From a virus: a stretch of 44,983 nt of DNA. Below the pieces are notes generated by a model that saw nothing but the letters and a program-made list of their open reading frames with translations, searched no databases and was not told the origin of the DNA. The stretch lies in IMG/VR virus record IMGVR_UViG_3300036806_000165, positions 1 to 44,983 of that record, one strand, 5' to 3'. Every line of letters starts with the position of its first letter. Positions within the stretch are counted from its first letter, which is position 1. Below, one piece after another: positions 1 through 8,945 of this stretch. The position numbers were made by a program, and so were the translations under genes.

Positions 1-149
1 TCGTCAAGATTCAGCAGGACCGACTGGAAGTCCTCACAAACGCGCTGGACAAGGAATATAACGCCGGTCAAATCAGCGGCGAGGATCGCTTTAACCAGGA
101 ATATAAGCTCACCGCGGTCATTGAGCGCAATATTCTTCAGCGGAAGGAC
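1..149. repeat. Terminal overlap, left copy
   Basis: These bases are the same as 44835-44983 except for G127 against A44961. The copy lies inside the tape-measure gene and keeps its reading frame when the ends are joined. That fits a circular or circularly permuted genome whose assembly overlaps itself. A true physical terminus inside this structural gene is unlikely. Confidence 0.95.
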
Positions 150-884
150 GCCGAAATTGCCGCTCTGACGGCCGGCACCGCCGCCTATGAAAACGCCATG
201 CGGGAACGCGAGACGCTGGAGCAGCAATTCACCAAGACCATCCAAAACCAGGAAACCCAGCTGGCAGCGTCCTATGCCAAGACCTGGGCGCCGGTCACCT
301 CCGGCTTCAACACGATGGTCCATGGTCTGCTCAGCGGCAATGAAACGCTGGTCCAAGTCTTGGTCCAGGGCGCCGATACCATGCTGCAGGCGTGGATCGA
401 CAGCCAGCTTAAGCAACTCGAAGAAAGCATCTTCACGGACGAAGCCAAAGCGACCGTGGCGGCCACTTCCAGGGCGACACAGGGCGCCCTTAACGTCGGG
501 GAGGTCACTGGGCAGGCCGCCGTGGCCGCCGCCGCCGCCTTTGCCGATTTTGCTTCCCTTGGCCCGGTCGGCCTGGCTGCGGCCCCTGGGGCCGCAGCGG
601 CCGCCGAAGCGGCCGTCCTGGCATTCGCTCCCCAAGCCGCATTCGACGTCGGCACCAATTTTGTGCCCCGCACCATGATTGCCCAGGTTCACCAGGGCGA
701 GCGCATCATCCCCGCAGCCGACAACAGCGCCTTGATGAACGCGCTCAACGGCGGCGGCGGCGGTGATAGTCATTTTGCCATCACGGTCAACGTCCCCGGC
801 GGCAATGGCCAGCAAGTTGTTCAGGCGATCAAGACGGCGATCCGAACGGGGTATCTGAATCGCGGCACGTTGGCGCCGGCATGA
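1..884 (+). CDS. Tape-measure protein, C-terminal part (continues from 43409)
   Basis: This is the 3' part of the tail tape-measure gene. Base 1 is the second base of a codon, and the frame agrees with the 43409 start when the ends are joined through the 149-base overlap, giving about 769 residues. The segment has a charged helical stretch, then Ala/Gly-rich hydrophobic runs near bases 480-650, then a Gly-rich tail ending in a basic segment. Hydrophobic central parts and helical flanks are typical of siphovirus tape measures. Its stop overlaps the next start by ATGA at 881-884. One codon differs between the two copies of the overlap (Arg here, His at 44960-44962). Confidence 0.9.
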   Translation, partial: VKIQQDRLEVLTNALDKEYNAGQISGEDRFNQEYKLTAVIERNILQRKDAEIAALTAGTAAYENAMRERETLEQQFTKTIQNQETQLAASYAKTWAPVTSGFNTMVHGLLSGNETLVQVLVQGADTMLQAWIDSQLKQLEESIFTDEAKATVAATSRATQGALNVGEVTGQAAVAAAAAFADFASLGPVGLAAAPGAAAAAEAAVLAFAPQAAFDVGTNFVPRTMIAQVHQGERIIPAADNSALMNALNGGGGGDSHFAITVNVPGGNGQQVVQAIKTAIRTGYLNRGTLAPA

Positions 885-1501
885 GCGCGGCTGTTCTGCC
901 CGCGCTGGCCGGGCTGGGATTTCCCATCGACCGCACAACGATTTGGAAAACCCGTCGCCAATCGTCGGTCAGCGGCAAGCAGGTCAGGATCGCCGATTGG
1001 TCGATCCCGCTCTACCAATGGGCATTGCAATATAACCTGCTCCGCCAGGGCACGATCACCCTCACCGCCTTCACCGAGTATTCCCAGCTGGAAGGTTTTT
1101 TCGAGCAGCGGCTCGGCGCCTTCGATAGCTTCCTCTACACGGACCAGGACGACAACACGGTTACCGCGCAGGCGTTCGGCACTGGCGATGGTTCTACGGT
1201 CAGCTTCCAGCTTCAGCGCAGCTTCGGCGGCGCGTCCATTCCGATCCTCGCACCGAACGTCGTCAGTACGGTCTATAACAATGGCACGCCAGTCAGCGGC
1301 GCCGCTTGGTCGGTGACGAGTTGGGGCAGCGCCTCGCCCGGCGTCGTCACCTTCACCTCGGCACCGGCCGCCGGGCACACCCTCACCGCCGATTTCACCT
1401 TTTATTTTCCCTGCTCGTTCGACGACGACAACATCACCTTCTCGAAGATGTTCAAATCCGCCTATGAGGCCAAAAAAATTACTTTCACGAGTATCAAGTG
1501 A
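881..1501 (+). CDS. DUF2460 distal tail protein
   Basis: The 206-residue product fits the DUF2460/TIGR02217 family, whose gene-transfer-agent member forms the distal tail ring between tube and hub. Visible signs are an N-terminal block ending in a Trp-Lys-Thr, an 'LYQWALQYNLL'-like stretch, a GAFDSFLYTD region near residues 80-90 and a C-terminal Phe-rich strand with DDDNITFSK. It starts at the ATGA overlap with the tape-measure stop and leads straight into the hub genes, the order used by gene transfer agents. The family assignment is by recognition of motifs and gene order, not by a search. Confidence 0.85.
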   Translation: MSAAVLPALAGLGFPIDRTTIWKTRRQSSVSGKQVRIADWSIPLYQWALQYNLLRQGTITLTAFTEYSQLEGFFEQRLGAFDSFLYTDQDDNTVTAQAFGTGDGSTVSFQLQRSFGGASIPILAPNVVSTVYNNGTPVSGAAWSVTSWGSASPGVVTFTSAPAAGHTLTADFTFYFPCSFDDDNITFSKMFKSAYEAKKITFTSIK

Positions 1502-1761
1502 AGCAGAATTTCCTTTGGTTATTTTATTTTACCCAGCCCGATCGCCTCTGTTGCAGCGCCCGCGTCGCGGCACATAGCCGAGCGGATGCCTGTTCGGTGA
1601 TGAGCGAACATCTCGGCGGGCGCCCGCTGGTCGCCGAGGAATTCAAGCACCCAGAGCCGGGCACAATCCTGAGCCATTTCGGCAAGACAATGGATGAGCG
1701 CGTCGGCCTGGTGGCCTTCGTCAACCTCGAAGGTCAATTCGTCGAGGTGCCAGCGCAATGA
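1498..1761 (+). CDS. Small unknown protein between tail tip genes
   Basis: A GTG start at 1498 overlaps the DUF2460 stop by 4 bases, and the TGA overlaps the next ATG at 1758. The 87-residue frame is therefore coupled on both sides. Codons after about residue 14 have mostly G or C at third positions, as in neighbouring genes; the first dozen are AT-rich. An internal ATG at 1600 could give a 53-residue product. No family is recognised. The opposite strand is also open here, but it runs against the operon and is less likely. Confidence 0.6.
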   Translation: MKQNFLWLFYFTQPDRLCCSARVAAHSRADACSVMSEHLGGRPLVAEEFKHPEPGTILSHFGKTMDERVGLVAFVNLEGQFVEVPAQ

Positions 1762-2654
1762 AGCCGCATTCTCCCGAGCTCCTGGCGCTGCTGGCGACGC
1801 GCCAGTTCTTCGTCGCCGACCTGTGGACCATCACCCTCGTCGGCGGCGTCATCCTGCGCTATTGCGCCGGCGACGCGCCAATCACCGCGAACGGCCTGTT
1901 GTATCCCTCGGGCGGCGTGACCGGCCCCTATTTCGACCGCACCGACAACAAAGCGAAATGCCATTGGGGCGTCGGCACCAGCGCGGACACCCTGATCGTC
2001 GACGTCATCCCTGGCGGTGCGACGGTGCTGGGCCAGTCCTTCCTTGCGGCCGTGAGGGCTGGCGTCTTCGACGGCGCCGAGGTGATGCTTGAGCGCGCTT
2101 TCATGCCGACCTATGGCGATACCAGGGTCGGCGTGGTGCGGCAGTTCGTCGGGCGGCAGGCGGAATTGGTCGCGGGGCGCTCGATCGCCACCATGAGCAT
2201 CAATAGCCATCTCGAGCTATTGAACCGGCAATTTCCGCGCAACGTCGTCCAGGTCGGATGCCTGAACAATCTCGGCGACACACAATGCACCGTCTCCCTG
2301 GGGTCTTTCCAGCGCACCGCCACCCTGACCGGCACTCCAGGAATCGGCAGCTTCACCGCGACGCTCGGCGCGAGTGTGACGTCGGGCTTTCTGGATCTCG
2401 GCACCGTCACCTTCACCAGTGGAGCGCTCAACGGGTTCACCGCCACGGTCAAAAGCGCCCCCGTCACCGGCGGCACGACCGCCACCGTCAGCCTGGTGGG
2501 TCAATTGCCGTCCCCGCCTTCGGCTGGCGACACCTGCACCATCACTTATGGCTGCAACAAGTCCTATACCGACGCCAATGGCTGTCCGAAATTCTCGAAT
2601 ACCGTCCATTATCGCGGCATGCCCTTCGTGCCGCAGCCGACCGTGGCCGTCTGA
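1758..2654 (+). CDS. DUF2163/BR0599-type tail hub protein
   Basis: This 298-residue protein resembles the hub of gene-transfer-agent-like tails (DUF2163 N-terminal part, BR0599-like C-terminal part). The C-terminus has the family-like run of Cys, 'CPKFSN', then 'YRGMPFVPQP'. Cysteines at residues 168, 177, 266 and 276 form the pattern that in related hub and gpL proteins holds an iron-sulfur cluster; C260 is additional. The insert at about residues 185-255 is Ser/Thr/Gly-rich and looks like beta structure. It sits between DUF2460 and NlpC/P60 genes, with ATGA and TGATG overlaps. Confidence 0.85.
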   Translation: MKPHSPELLALLATRQFFVADLWTITLVGGVILRYCAGDAPITANGLLYPSGGVTGPYFDRTDNKAKCHWGVGTSADTLIVDVIPGGATVLGQSFLAAVRAGVFDGAEVMLERAFMPTYGDTRVGVVRQFVGRQAELVAGRSIATMSINSHLELLNRQFPRNVVQVGCLNNLGDTQCTVSLGSFQRTATLTGTPGIGSFTATLGASVTSGFLDLGTVTFTSGALNGFTATVKSAPVTGGTTATVSLVGQLPSPPSAGDTCTITYGCNKSYTDANGCPKFSNTVHYRGMPFVPQPTVAV

Positions 2655-3157
2655 TGCGGACCATCGCCGAGCAGCGCGCCTCCGTCATCGATGAAGCCAT
2701 GTCCTGGCGCGGCACGCCCTATATTCCGAGCGGCCGGATCAAGGGGGTCAACGGTGGCTGCGACTGCCTGACCTTTCTGGTCGGGGTCTTCGAGAACGCC
2801 GGCATCATCCCCGAGGGCCAGCCGCTGCCGGTCTATGCCCATGACTGGCACCTGCACAATCACACAGAGTATTATCTGCTCGGCAAGGACGATATGCCCG
2901 GCGTGCTGCACTTCTGCCGCGAGGTCGACGGCTCGGAAATGAAGCCGGGCGATGTCGTGCTCTGGAAATTCGGGCTCGACTATTCGCACGCGGCAATCGT
3001 GGTCGACTGGCCGCAGATCATCCATGCCTTCTCGCGGCGCCCCGTCGGCGTCGATGACGCGCTGCGCAAGACCGTGCTGTTGAAAATCCATGAGGTGATA
3101 GCGCTGCGCAACACGCCACGCCCGCGTCGCTATTTCCGCGTCAAGGATTGGAACTGA
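2654..3157 (+). CDS. NlpC/P60 cell-wall peptidase of the tail tip
   Basis: The ATG at 2654 overlaps the hub stop (TGATG), giving 167 residues. It is a compact NlpC/P60 domain. The motif GGCDCLTF contains the likely nucleophile (C38, or C36), and YSHAAIVV supplies H112; H124 is a candidate third residue. In tails of this type the enzyme cuts peptidoglycan cross-links during DNA entry. An upstream extension of the same frame lies inside the hub gene and was rejected because the TGATG start gives a normal family length. Confidence 0.9.
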   Translation: MRTIAEQRASVIDEAMSWRGTPYIPSGRIKGVNGGCDCLTFLVGVFENAGIIPEGQPLPVYAHDWHLHNHTEYYLLGKDDMPGVLHFCREVDGSEMKPGDVVLWKFGLDYSHAAIVVDWPQIIHAFSRRPVGVDDALRKTVLLKIHEVIALRNTPRPRRYFRVKDWN

Positions 3158-6100
3158 TGGGCGCGCTATTCGGCGTTTCCAATACCAACGCCTCGACCCC
3201 GAAATATACGGGCATGCAGTTGCAGAGCAGCGCCTATGGCATCCCAGTGCCGGTGGTCTATGGCGTCACCCGCGTCGGGTGCAACCTGCTGGACTATGTC
3301 AATTTTCTCTCGCACCAGACGCCGAGCTCGAGCGGCGGCAAGGGCGGCATTGTCGGCGGCGGCGGCAAAGGATCGAGCAGCACCAGCTATTCGGCTTCTG
3401 TCGCGGCGCTCGTCTGCGAGGGCCCGGCCACCGGCATCAATAGCGTCTGGTCCTCGCAGACCCATCTCGCCGGCACCCCCGGCTTCGACGTCTTCGACGG
3501 CACCATCGCCCAAACGCCTTGGGCCTACCTCACCAGCGCCTATCCGACGCACGCCCTGACCTATAGCGGGTTCGTCTATGCCGGCGGCGAGAACTATGAC
3601 CTCGGCTCATCGGCGAACCTGCCGAACTTGAACTGGGAACCGCTCGCCATCTTCGCAGGCAGCGCGCCCGGCACCTATGGCGGCAATGGCTGCTATGCTG
3701 GCGGAGACGCGGACTTTTCGAAGATCGTCCCTGACATTCTCTCCAACGGCCAATATGGCGTTGGCTTTCCGGCGGCGCGCGTGGGCCAAGTCAATAGCAA
3801 CGATGAGGCGCATGCGGTGCCTGGCGGCGGCCCATACACCATCACCGTCACGAACGCCGCGACCTATTCCTACAATATCAACGCGACGGTCCTCTCGGGC
3901 ATAGGCCTGCTGACCTGTGTTGCGAGTTCGCCAGCGACCGGGCAATACAGCTTCAATGCCGGCACAGGCGTCTATACCTTCAACGCGGCCCAGGCCGGCG
4001 TGACTGTCAATATCCGGTATGTCTCCGTCGGCTTGATGGTGGCCTACCAGAATTTCACTCTGGCCTCTGGCCTGTGGGCATCGCCCGCCTTCGTCGATCA
4101 GACCGCCGCGTCCTCGATCATCGACGACATCGCGACCGCCTCTTATTCGGAGGTCGTCTGGTCCTCTGGCGTATTGCAGATGATACCGCGTGGCACCGTC
4201 GCGATCACCGCCAACGGCTATACCTTCACGCCGAACACGACGCCGTTGTTCAACCTCACCGTCGACGACTTCATGCCGAACACTGGCAACTCCACCGACG
4301 ATCCGATCACCCTGACGCGGGTCCGTAAGAGCGACCAGACCAACGTCATCCGCATCGAGGCGCTCGACCGCGCCAACCAGTACGCGCCGATGATCGTCGA
4401 GGCCTCCGATATGGGCCTCATCCAGATCTATGGCCGCCGCGTCGCCGCGACCAAGTCGCTGCATATGTTCGCCGACGTAAATGCCGCCACGGTCAGCGCG
4501 CACCTGCAGCTGCAGGACGAGTACATCCTCAACCATTATTCCTTCCAGCTCGATGAGCGCTATGGCCTGCTCGATCCGATGGATATGGTTGGCGTCACGG
4601 ATGTCTACTTCTCCGGCCTGACCGGCACCGGCGTTCGGCTGTTAGACCTGAGCGAAAATGACGATGGCACCGTCGTCATCACCGCCGAGGAATACCCCGG
4701 CACGCTCGGCTCGGTCCCGGCCTACAATATCGACATCGGTTCGGGCGCCGTGCCGGATTTCAATGTCGATCCGGGCAATGCGCGCACCCCGGCCGTGTTC
4801 GACGTCCCAGTCCAGGGCGTCGGCACATTTGGCCTCGAGACCTGGCTGGCGACCTGCTCCGCGACTGGCAATCCCAATTGGGGCGGCTGCGAAATCCATT
4901 TGGCGACGGCGTCCGGCGGGCCCTATGCCAAGGTCGGCGAGATCGTCGGCGGAAGCCGCATCGGGGTACTCACTGCGACGCTGGCGAGCGGCTCCGACCC
5001 CGACACGACGCATACCGCCTCGGTCGACTTGAGTCTGAGCCTGGGCGTGCTCGAATCTGGCACGACCTCGGACGCCGACACCGATACCACGCTCTGCTTC
5101 ATCGATGGCGAATATGTCGCATTCTCGACCGCGACGCTCACCTCGACCTATAATTACGATCTCACGACGTATTTGCGGCGCGGGCAGTGGGGCTCGGCAA
5201 TCGCCTCACATGCCATCGGCGGCCTTGTCGTCCGGCTCGACGACAATGTCTTCACCATGCCTTATGTCGCCGCCGACAAGGGCCGCACGATCTATATCAA
5301 GCTCCGCTCCTTCAACATCTATAAGGCCGGCTACCAGGACGTCTCGTCGCTCGGCTATACCGCGCACACCATCGGCGGACCGCCAGCGATCTACGCGCCT
5401 ACCAGCCTCGCGGCTGCGCCCACCCTTCTTGGCATCCAGTTGAAATGGGTCAACGCCCCCAACGTCGGCATTGCGGCGATTGAAATCTGGCGCTCGCCGT
5501 CCTCGTCGTTCGGCTCGGCCACCCGTATCGCGGACGCCGGCGCCTATGACACAGCCTATACCGACCAGAGCGTGGCTGCGGCGACGACGTACTGGTATTG
5601 GATCAGGCCGCGCGACATCGCTGGCAATGAGGGCAACTACGACCCGTCCAGCGGCGGCGCCGGAGCGACCGCCACCAGCGGCATCGTCTCTGCCGGGATG
5701 CTCGAGCTGGTGGACCCGGACAACCTGATCCTCGACGCGCAATGTCTTGACCCGACCTATTGGTCGAACCTAGGCGTGTCTGGCACCTTCACAAGCATCG
5801 CGGGTGCAGGCGCATGGAATTCAATTAACCGCATCGCCTCCCCTGTCTCCGCTACCAGCATCTCGGTCATCGCGAACTTGGCACCATTTCAAGTTCGCCC
5901 TAGCGAGCGCTACTACATGGAATGCGCGTTCGGCATGGACAACAACACTGCCGCTGGCGTGCAGGTCCGCATGGACTTCTATGACGAAGCGCAGACCTAC
6001 TTGTCCAGCCAGTACCCCACGGGCGGCACTCAGACCGTCGCAGCGCTCTACCATTGCAATAATACCGATGTGAACGGCTTCGAAGCCCCCGCTGGCTCCT

Positions 6101-7254
6101 TCCAGGCGCGCATCTTGCTCATCAGCTTCATACAGGCGGGCAACAGCGGCAACTTCTACCTCGGCGGTCCTGTCGTCCGGCACATCAACAGCAGCAGCCT
6201 GATCGGCCCGGCGGCGGTCGGGACCACCCAGCTCGGCGTCAATAACCTAGAGAACATCATCACGAACCCGCAGTTCGTGGATGGTAACGGGGCTCCATCG
6301 CTATCTGGCTGGGTCAACGGCGCTGGCACTTTCAGCGTGAGCGACCAGGGCTCTGGTTATGGGGCAGGCGGTTGGCCGTGTCGCTACGTCGGGATCCAGC
6401 AGTCCCGCGACATCTACTTCGCTGTCGCTGGGTCAAACGGCAGCGCGGGCGCCACGGCGGGCATGATCCCGGTCACACCTGGAGACGTGTGGTTCATGTC
6501 TGCGACAGCGGCGAACGGGTCGACCCATCTGGGTCAGATGGGGATGCACTTTCTGTTGGCGGACGGTACCGCCGATACTTTTGCTGCCGCCGCCACAATC
6601 GCGGGCGGCGTCGTCACCCCGACGTTCATCAGCGGTCAGGTGACAGTCCCAGCGGGCTACATCTGGGCGCAGCCGTGGATGCAGGAGAACGCGTCCAGCG
6701 GCTTTGGCAACTTCGCCTACACCAACGTCATCTGCCGGAAGGCGACGGACAACCCGCTGCTCGCCCCGAACGCGGCTGGCACGACGAACATCATCCTCAA
6801 CGCGGTGACGGCGAACCCGTCCAGCAGCCTCGGCGCGGTCAACGTCCCCGGCGACCAGTCCTCGACCCCGAACATCGTCAGCGTCTCCTTCACGCTGGAC
6901 TTCGACTGCGCGGTGACGATCACGATCAGCGGGTCGACGTCCTGCGTGAGCTACCCGACCAACACGCCGATCAGCCTTGGCTACGACATCAAGATCGACG
7001 GGGTGACCGTAAGCAACACGGGGCTTGGAGCGCTTTTCGACAGCACCACGCCCACACAGTTCACATCCAACCCGTTCCCGCTGACCGAGAGGATACTGGT
7101 CAAGAGGCTATCCGCCGGCGCGCACACGCTCACCTGCCCGGCGACGGGCATCAACCAGTCCGGCAATTCCGGCTACCCGTACTACGCGCCGGTCTACTCG
7201 GCCACGCCCATCGTCGTCACCGCGACGGCGACGATCGAATACCCACACAGGTAA
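3157..7254 (+). CDS. Large tail tip / host-specificity protein
   Basis: The ATG at 3157 overlaps the peptidase stop (TGATG); the TTG nine bases upstream is less likely. The 1365-residue product is the expected size for the 'megatron' tip protein after NlpC/P60 in gene-transfer-agent-like tails. The N-terminus carries the Gly/Ser-rich loop (about residues 55-75) seen in tail tip attachment proteins. A region at about 745-845 looks like a fibronectin type III domain (repeated Trp, Tyr and 'YTDQSVAAATTYWY'). The C-terminal 450 residues are Gly/Ser/Thr-rich beta-like sequence and probably act in receptor contact. Confidence 0.85.
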   Translation: MGALFGVSNTNASTPKYTGMQLQSSAYGIPVPVVYGVTRVGCNLLDYVNFLSHQTPSSSGGKGGIVGGGGKGSSSTSYSASVAALVCEGPATGINSVWSSQTHLAGTPGFDVFDGTIAQTPWAYLTSAYPTHALTYSGFVYAGGENYDLGSSANLPNLNWEPLAIFAGSAPGTYGGNGCYAGGDADFSKIVPDILSNGQYGVGFPAARVGQVNSNDEAHAVPGGGPYTITVTNAATYSYNINATVLSGIGLLTCVASSPATGQYSFNAGTGVYTFNAAQAGVTVNIRYVSVGLMVAYQNFTLASGLWASPAFVDQTAASSIIDDIATASYSEVVWSSGVLQMIPRGTVAITANGYTFTPNTTPLFNLTVDDFMPNTGNSTDDPITLTRVRKSDQTNVIRIEALDRANQYAPMIVEASDMGLIQIYGRRVAATKSLHMFADVNAATVSAHLQLQDEYILNHYSFQLDERYGLLDPMDMVGVTDVYFSGLTGTGVRLLDLSENDDGTVVITAEEYPGTLGSVPAYNIDIGSGAVPDFNVDPGNARTPAVFDVPVQGVGTFGLETWLATCSATGNPNWGGCEIHLATASGGPYAKVGEIVGGSRIGVLTATLASGSDPDTTHTASVDLSLSLGVLESGTTSDADTDTTLCFIDGEYVAFSTATLTSTYNYDLTTYLRRGQWGSAIASHAIGGLVVRLDDNVFTMPYVAADKGRTIYIKLRSFNIYKAGYQDVSSLGYTAHTIGGPPAIYAPTSLAAAPTLLGIQLKWVNAPNVGIAAIEIWRSPSSSFGSATRIADAGAYDTAYTDQSVAAATTYWYWIRPRDIAGNEGNYDPSSGGAGATATSGIVSAGMLELVDPDNLILDAQCLDPTYWSNLGVSGTFTSIAGAGAWNSINRIASPVSATSISVIANLAPFQVRPSERYYMECAFGMDNNTAAGVQVRMDFYDEAQTYLSSQYPTGGTQTVAALYHCNNTDVNGFEAPAGSFQARILLISFIQAGNSGNFYLGGPVVRHINSSSLIGPAAVGTTQLGVNNLENIITNPQFVDGNGAPSLSGWVNGAGTFSVSDQGSGYGAGGWPCRYVGIQQSRDIYFAVAGSNGSAGATAGMIPVTPGDVWFMSATAANGSTHLGQMGMHFLLADGTADTFAAAATIAGGVVTPTFISGQVTVPAGYIWAQPWMQENASSGFGNFAYTNVICRKATDNPLLAPNAAGTTNIILNAVTANPSSSLGAVNVPGDQSSTPNIVSVSFTLDFDCAVTITISGSTSCVSYPTNTPISLGYDIKIDGVTVSNTGLGALFDSTTPTQFTSNPFPLTERILVKRLSAGAHTLTCPATGINQSGNSGYPYYAPVYSATPIVVTATATIEYPHR

Positions 7255-7258
7255 GCCA

Positions 7259-8005
7259 ATGAGCGATCCGTTCCGCAACCCGGTCATAGTGCAAGCGCAA
7301 CCCCGTCCGCTGATGGCCGCCTCGCCAGACGACGTCCCGCCGCCCCCGCCGCCGAAGCGGGAGTACCGCGGCTTCACATACACCGATCCGAAGCGGCTGG
7401 TCGACGGCGAGCAGGCGTTCGAGGCGGGCGTGGCGCTGCTGCCCGACGACGCCTTCGACGCCGCGCACCCGACCGGCAACGGGCAGACGCTCACGCTCTA
7501 CCCGCCGGGCGAGCAGCCGCACCCGCTGACGCACGGCATCGCGCTGGACGGGGCCGTCACAGGACTGCCGCCGCTGCCTGCGCCGCTGCCGATCCCGGCG
7601 CGGAGCGAGATGTTGAATGACCAGGCCACCACCGCCATCGAGTCCGGTTTCCTTTCCGCCGCACTCTCGCCGGATGGGCAGTCGCCGCCGTCGATCTATT
7701 TCTATCCGAGCGACGCGCAATCGCAGATTTTCCAGAGCCAAGGCGGCCAGCTTCTTTGCCGCGCGCCGGGCGATAAGATTTTGGTCCGGCGTCCTCACAC
7801 TGAAGCGCAACGACAGCAGGTGGTTGGGGATTTTGTCTCTATGCGCGACACCGTCCTGACGCAGCTGGATTTGGCGCGCGCTGACCTGGCGGCCGTGACG
7901 ACCATGGACCAAATTGAAGCCGTGACCCTGGATACCAGTGCAATCCCAGCCGCCGCCCGCCGGGCCCGCGCGACCATAGAGGAAGCCGCTATTGCCAAAC
8001 CGTGA
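7259..8005 (+). CDS. Tail-associated protein of unknown function
   Basis: Translation starts 4 bases after the tip gene. The 248-residue product has a Pro-rich N-terminal third with a run of six prolines near residue 30, a YRGFTYTDPKRLV segment, and a helical C-terminus with repeated Leu/Ala and Asp/Glu. That C-terminal pattern resembles tail-fibre assembly or accessory proteins, but this cannot be settled by eye. Position between the tip and fibre genes suggests a virion or assembly role. Confidence 0.75.
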   Translation: MSDPFRNPVIVQAQPRPLMAASPDDVPPPPPPKREYRGFTYTDPKRLVDGEQAFEAGVALLPDDAFDAAHPTGNGQTLTLYPPGEQPHPLTHGIALDGAVTGLPPLPAPLPIPARSEMLNDQATTAIESGFLSAALSPDGQSPPSIYFYPSDAQSQIFQSQGGQLLCRAPGDKILVRRPHTEAQRQQVVGDFVSMRDTVLTQLDLARADLAAVTTMDQIEAVTLDTSAIPAAARRARATIEEAAIAKP

Positions 8006-8384
8006 TATTGGGCCGCTGCACATTCGCGCGCCATCGCAGCAACTAGCGACCGGCTTCGTCGTCAATGGTCATCTGCACAATTTCGACCATGTGACGATCT
8101 TGATGGCCGGCCGGTGGTTGGTGGAGCGGGCCATTGTCGGCAGCAATACACCGCAGGCGATTGAGATCGAGGGCGGCTATTCGACGTCCGCGATATTGAT
8201 CCTGGCGAATGCCTGGCACCGCCTGACCGTGCTGCGAGGGCTTGCCTGCTATATGTGCGTCTACCCGCACCGCACCGAGGACGGGCAGATCAGCGAAACG
8301 TACACCGGCTGGGAGGGTGCTTACGATATCCCGGATCACGACCGCGTCGATCACAACACGCACATCGCACGGCCATCCCCTTAA
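7992..8384 (+). CDS. Cupin-like small tail-region protein
   Basis: A TTG start at 7992 overlaps the preceding gene by 14 bases and is the only plausible upstream start in this frame. The 130-residue product has a histidine-rich strand (GHLHNFDHVTILMAGRW) and a later W-H-R-L-T-V-L strand with a C-x-Y-P-H-R ending, the spacing of a cupin fold. Such small cupins occur beside tail-fibre genes of alphaproteobacterial phages. A metal site is possible from the His/Asp cluster. Function is unknown. Confidence 0.7.
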   Translation: MPNRDIGPLHIRAPSQQLATGFVVNGHLHNFDHVTILMAGRWLVERAIVGSNTPQAIEIEGGYSTSAILILANAWHRLTVLRGLACYMCVYPHRTEDGQISETYTGWEGAYDIPDHDRVDHNTHIARPSP

Positions 8385-8430
8385 CATAGCGGACAAAGCG
8401 TGTCATAACTCATAAAGAAGGGAATTGGCG

Positions 8431-8919
8431 ATGGCTGGTAGAAAGAGAACGGTCGCGGCTGGTTCCGGCAATGGGACCATGCAGTCCTTCGATGACAAGC
8501 ACCCGTCAGAGTTCATCGATGTGAGTGTTGACTTTTCTCCCGTCCTCACACAAGGCGTTACTTTGTCGAGCGCATTGGTAGGGGCGACGCTTTATACATA
8601 TTCTCCCGCAGATGATGATTCTCCGTCGGACATTCTCGACGGCGTGTGCGAGATAAATTCTACCCCGTATCAATTGCTGGGCGGAAAACAAATCCCGACT
8701 GGACATGGTGTGATCCAGAGGATCGAGGCCGGGACCGACCAAGCCATTTATATTCTGACATTTTTTGTCACGGCATCGGATGGGCAGGAGTTCATTGAAC
8801 AGGTTGTTCTCGTCGTTAATTCATATGGACCTGCACCGATACCGCCAGATGCGCAGCCACTAACTACAGAAGCTGGCGAGAACATTACTACCGAAGCCGG
8901 CGACATTATAACGAACTGA
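8431..8919 (+). CDS. Fibre-region protein, Ig-like or adaptor-like
   Basis: The ATG at 8431 has an AAGAAGGGA ribosome site. The 162-residue product alternates hydrophobic and polar residues like a beta sandwich (residues 25-130). It ends in a two-fold repeat of the type L/I-T-T-E-A-G-(E/D)-x-I-T. This pattern recalls the phage fibre-tail adaptor proteins that precede fibre genes. Third-position GC is lower than in the tip gene, which hints at a later acquisition with the fibre module. Confidence 0.7.
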   Translation: MAGRKRTVAAGSGNGTMQSFDDKHPSEFIDVSVDFSPVLTQGVTLSSALVGATLYTYSPADDDSPSDILDGVCEINSTPYQLLGGKQIPTGHGVIQRIEAGTDQAIYILTFFVTASDGQEFIEQVVLVVNSYGPAPIPPDAQPLTTEAGENITTEAGDIITN

Positions 8920-8945
8920 GCGGAATCTTTTATAAAGGAACCACG

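Noticed and set aside
1-149. True terminal direct repeats of the virion DNA
   Set aside because: The repeat is inside a continuous gene and close to a read length. An assembly overlap of a circular or permuted genome is the simpler reading.
1519-1758. Minus-strand frame of 79 residues opposite the small coupled gene
   Set aside because: It reads reasonably well as a protein, but the plus frame is joined to both neighbours by 4-base overlaps and runs with the operon.
3607-4536. Minus-strand frame of 309 residues
   Set aside because: It lies within the large tail tip gene. The product is Arg/Gly-rich without recognisable domains, as expected of an antisense shadow.
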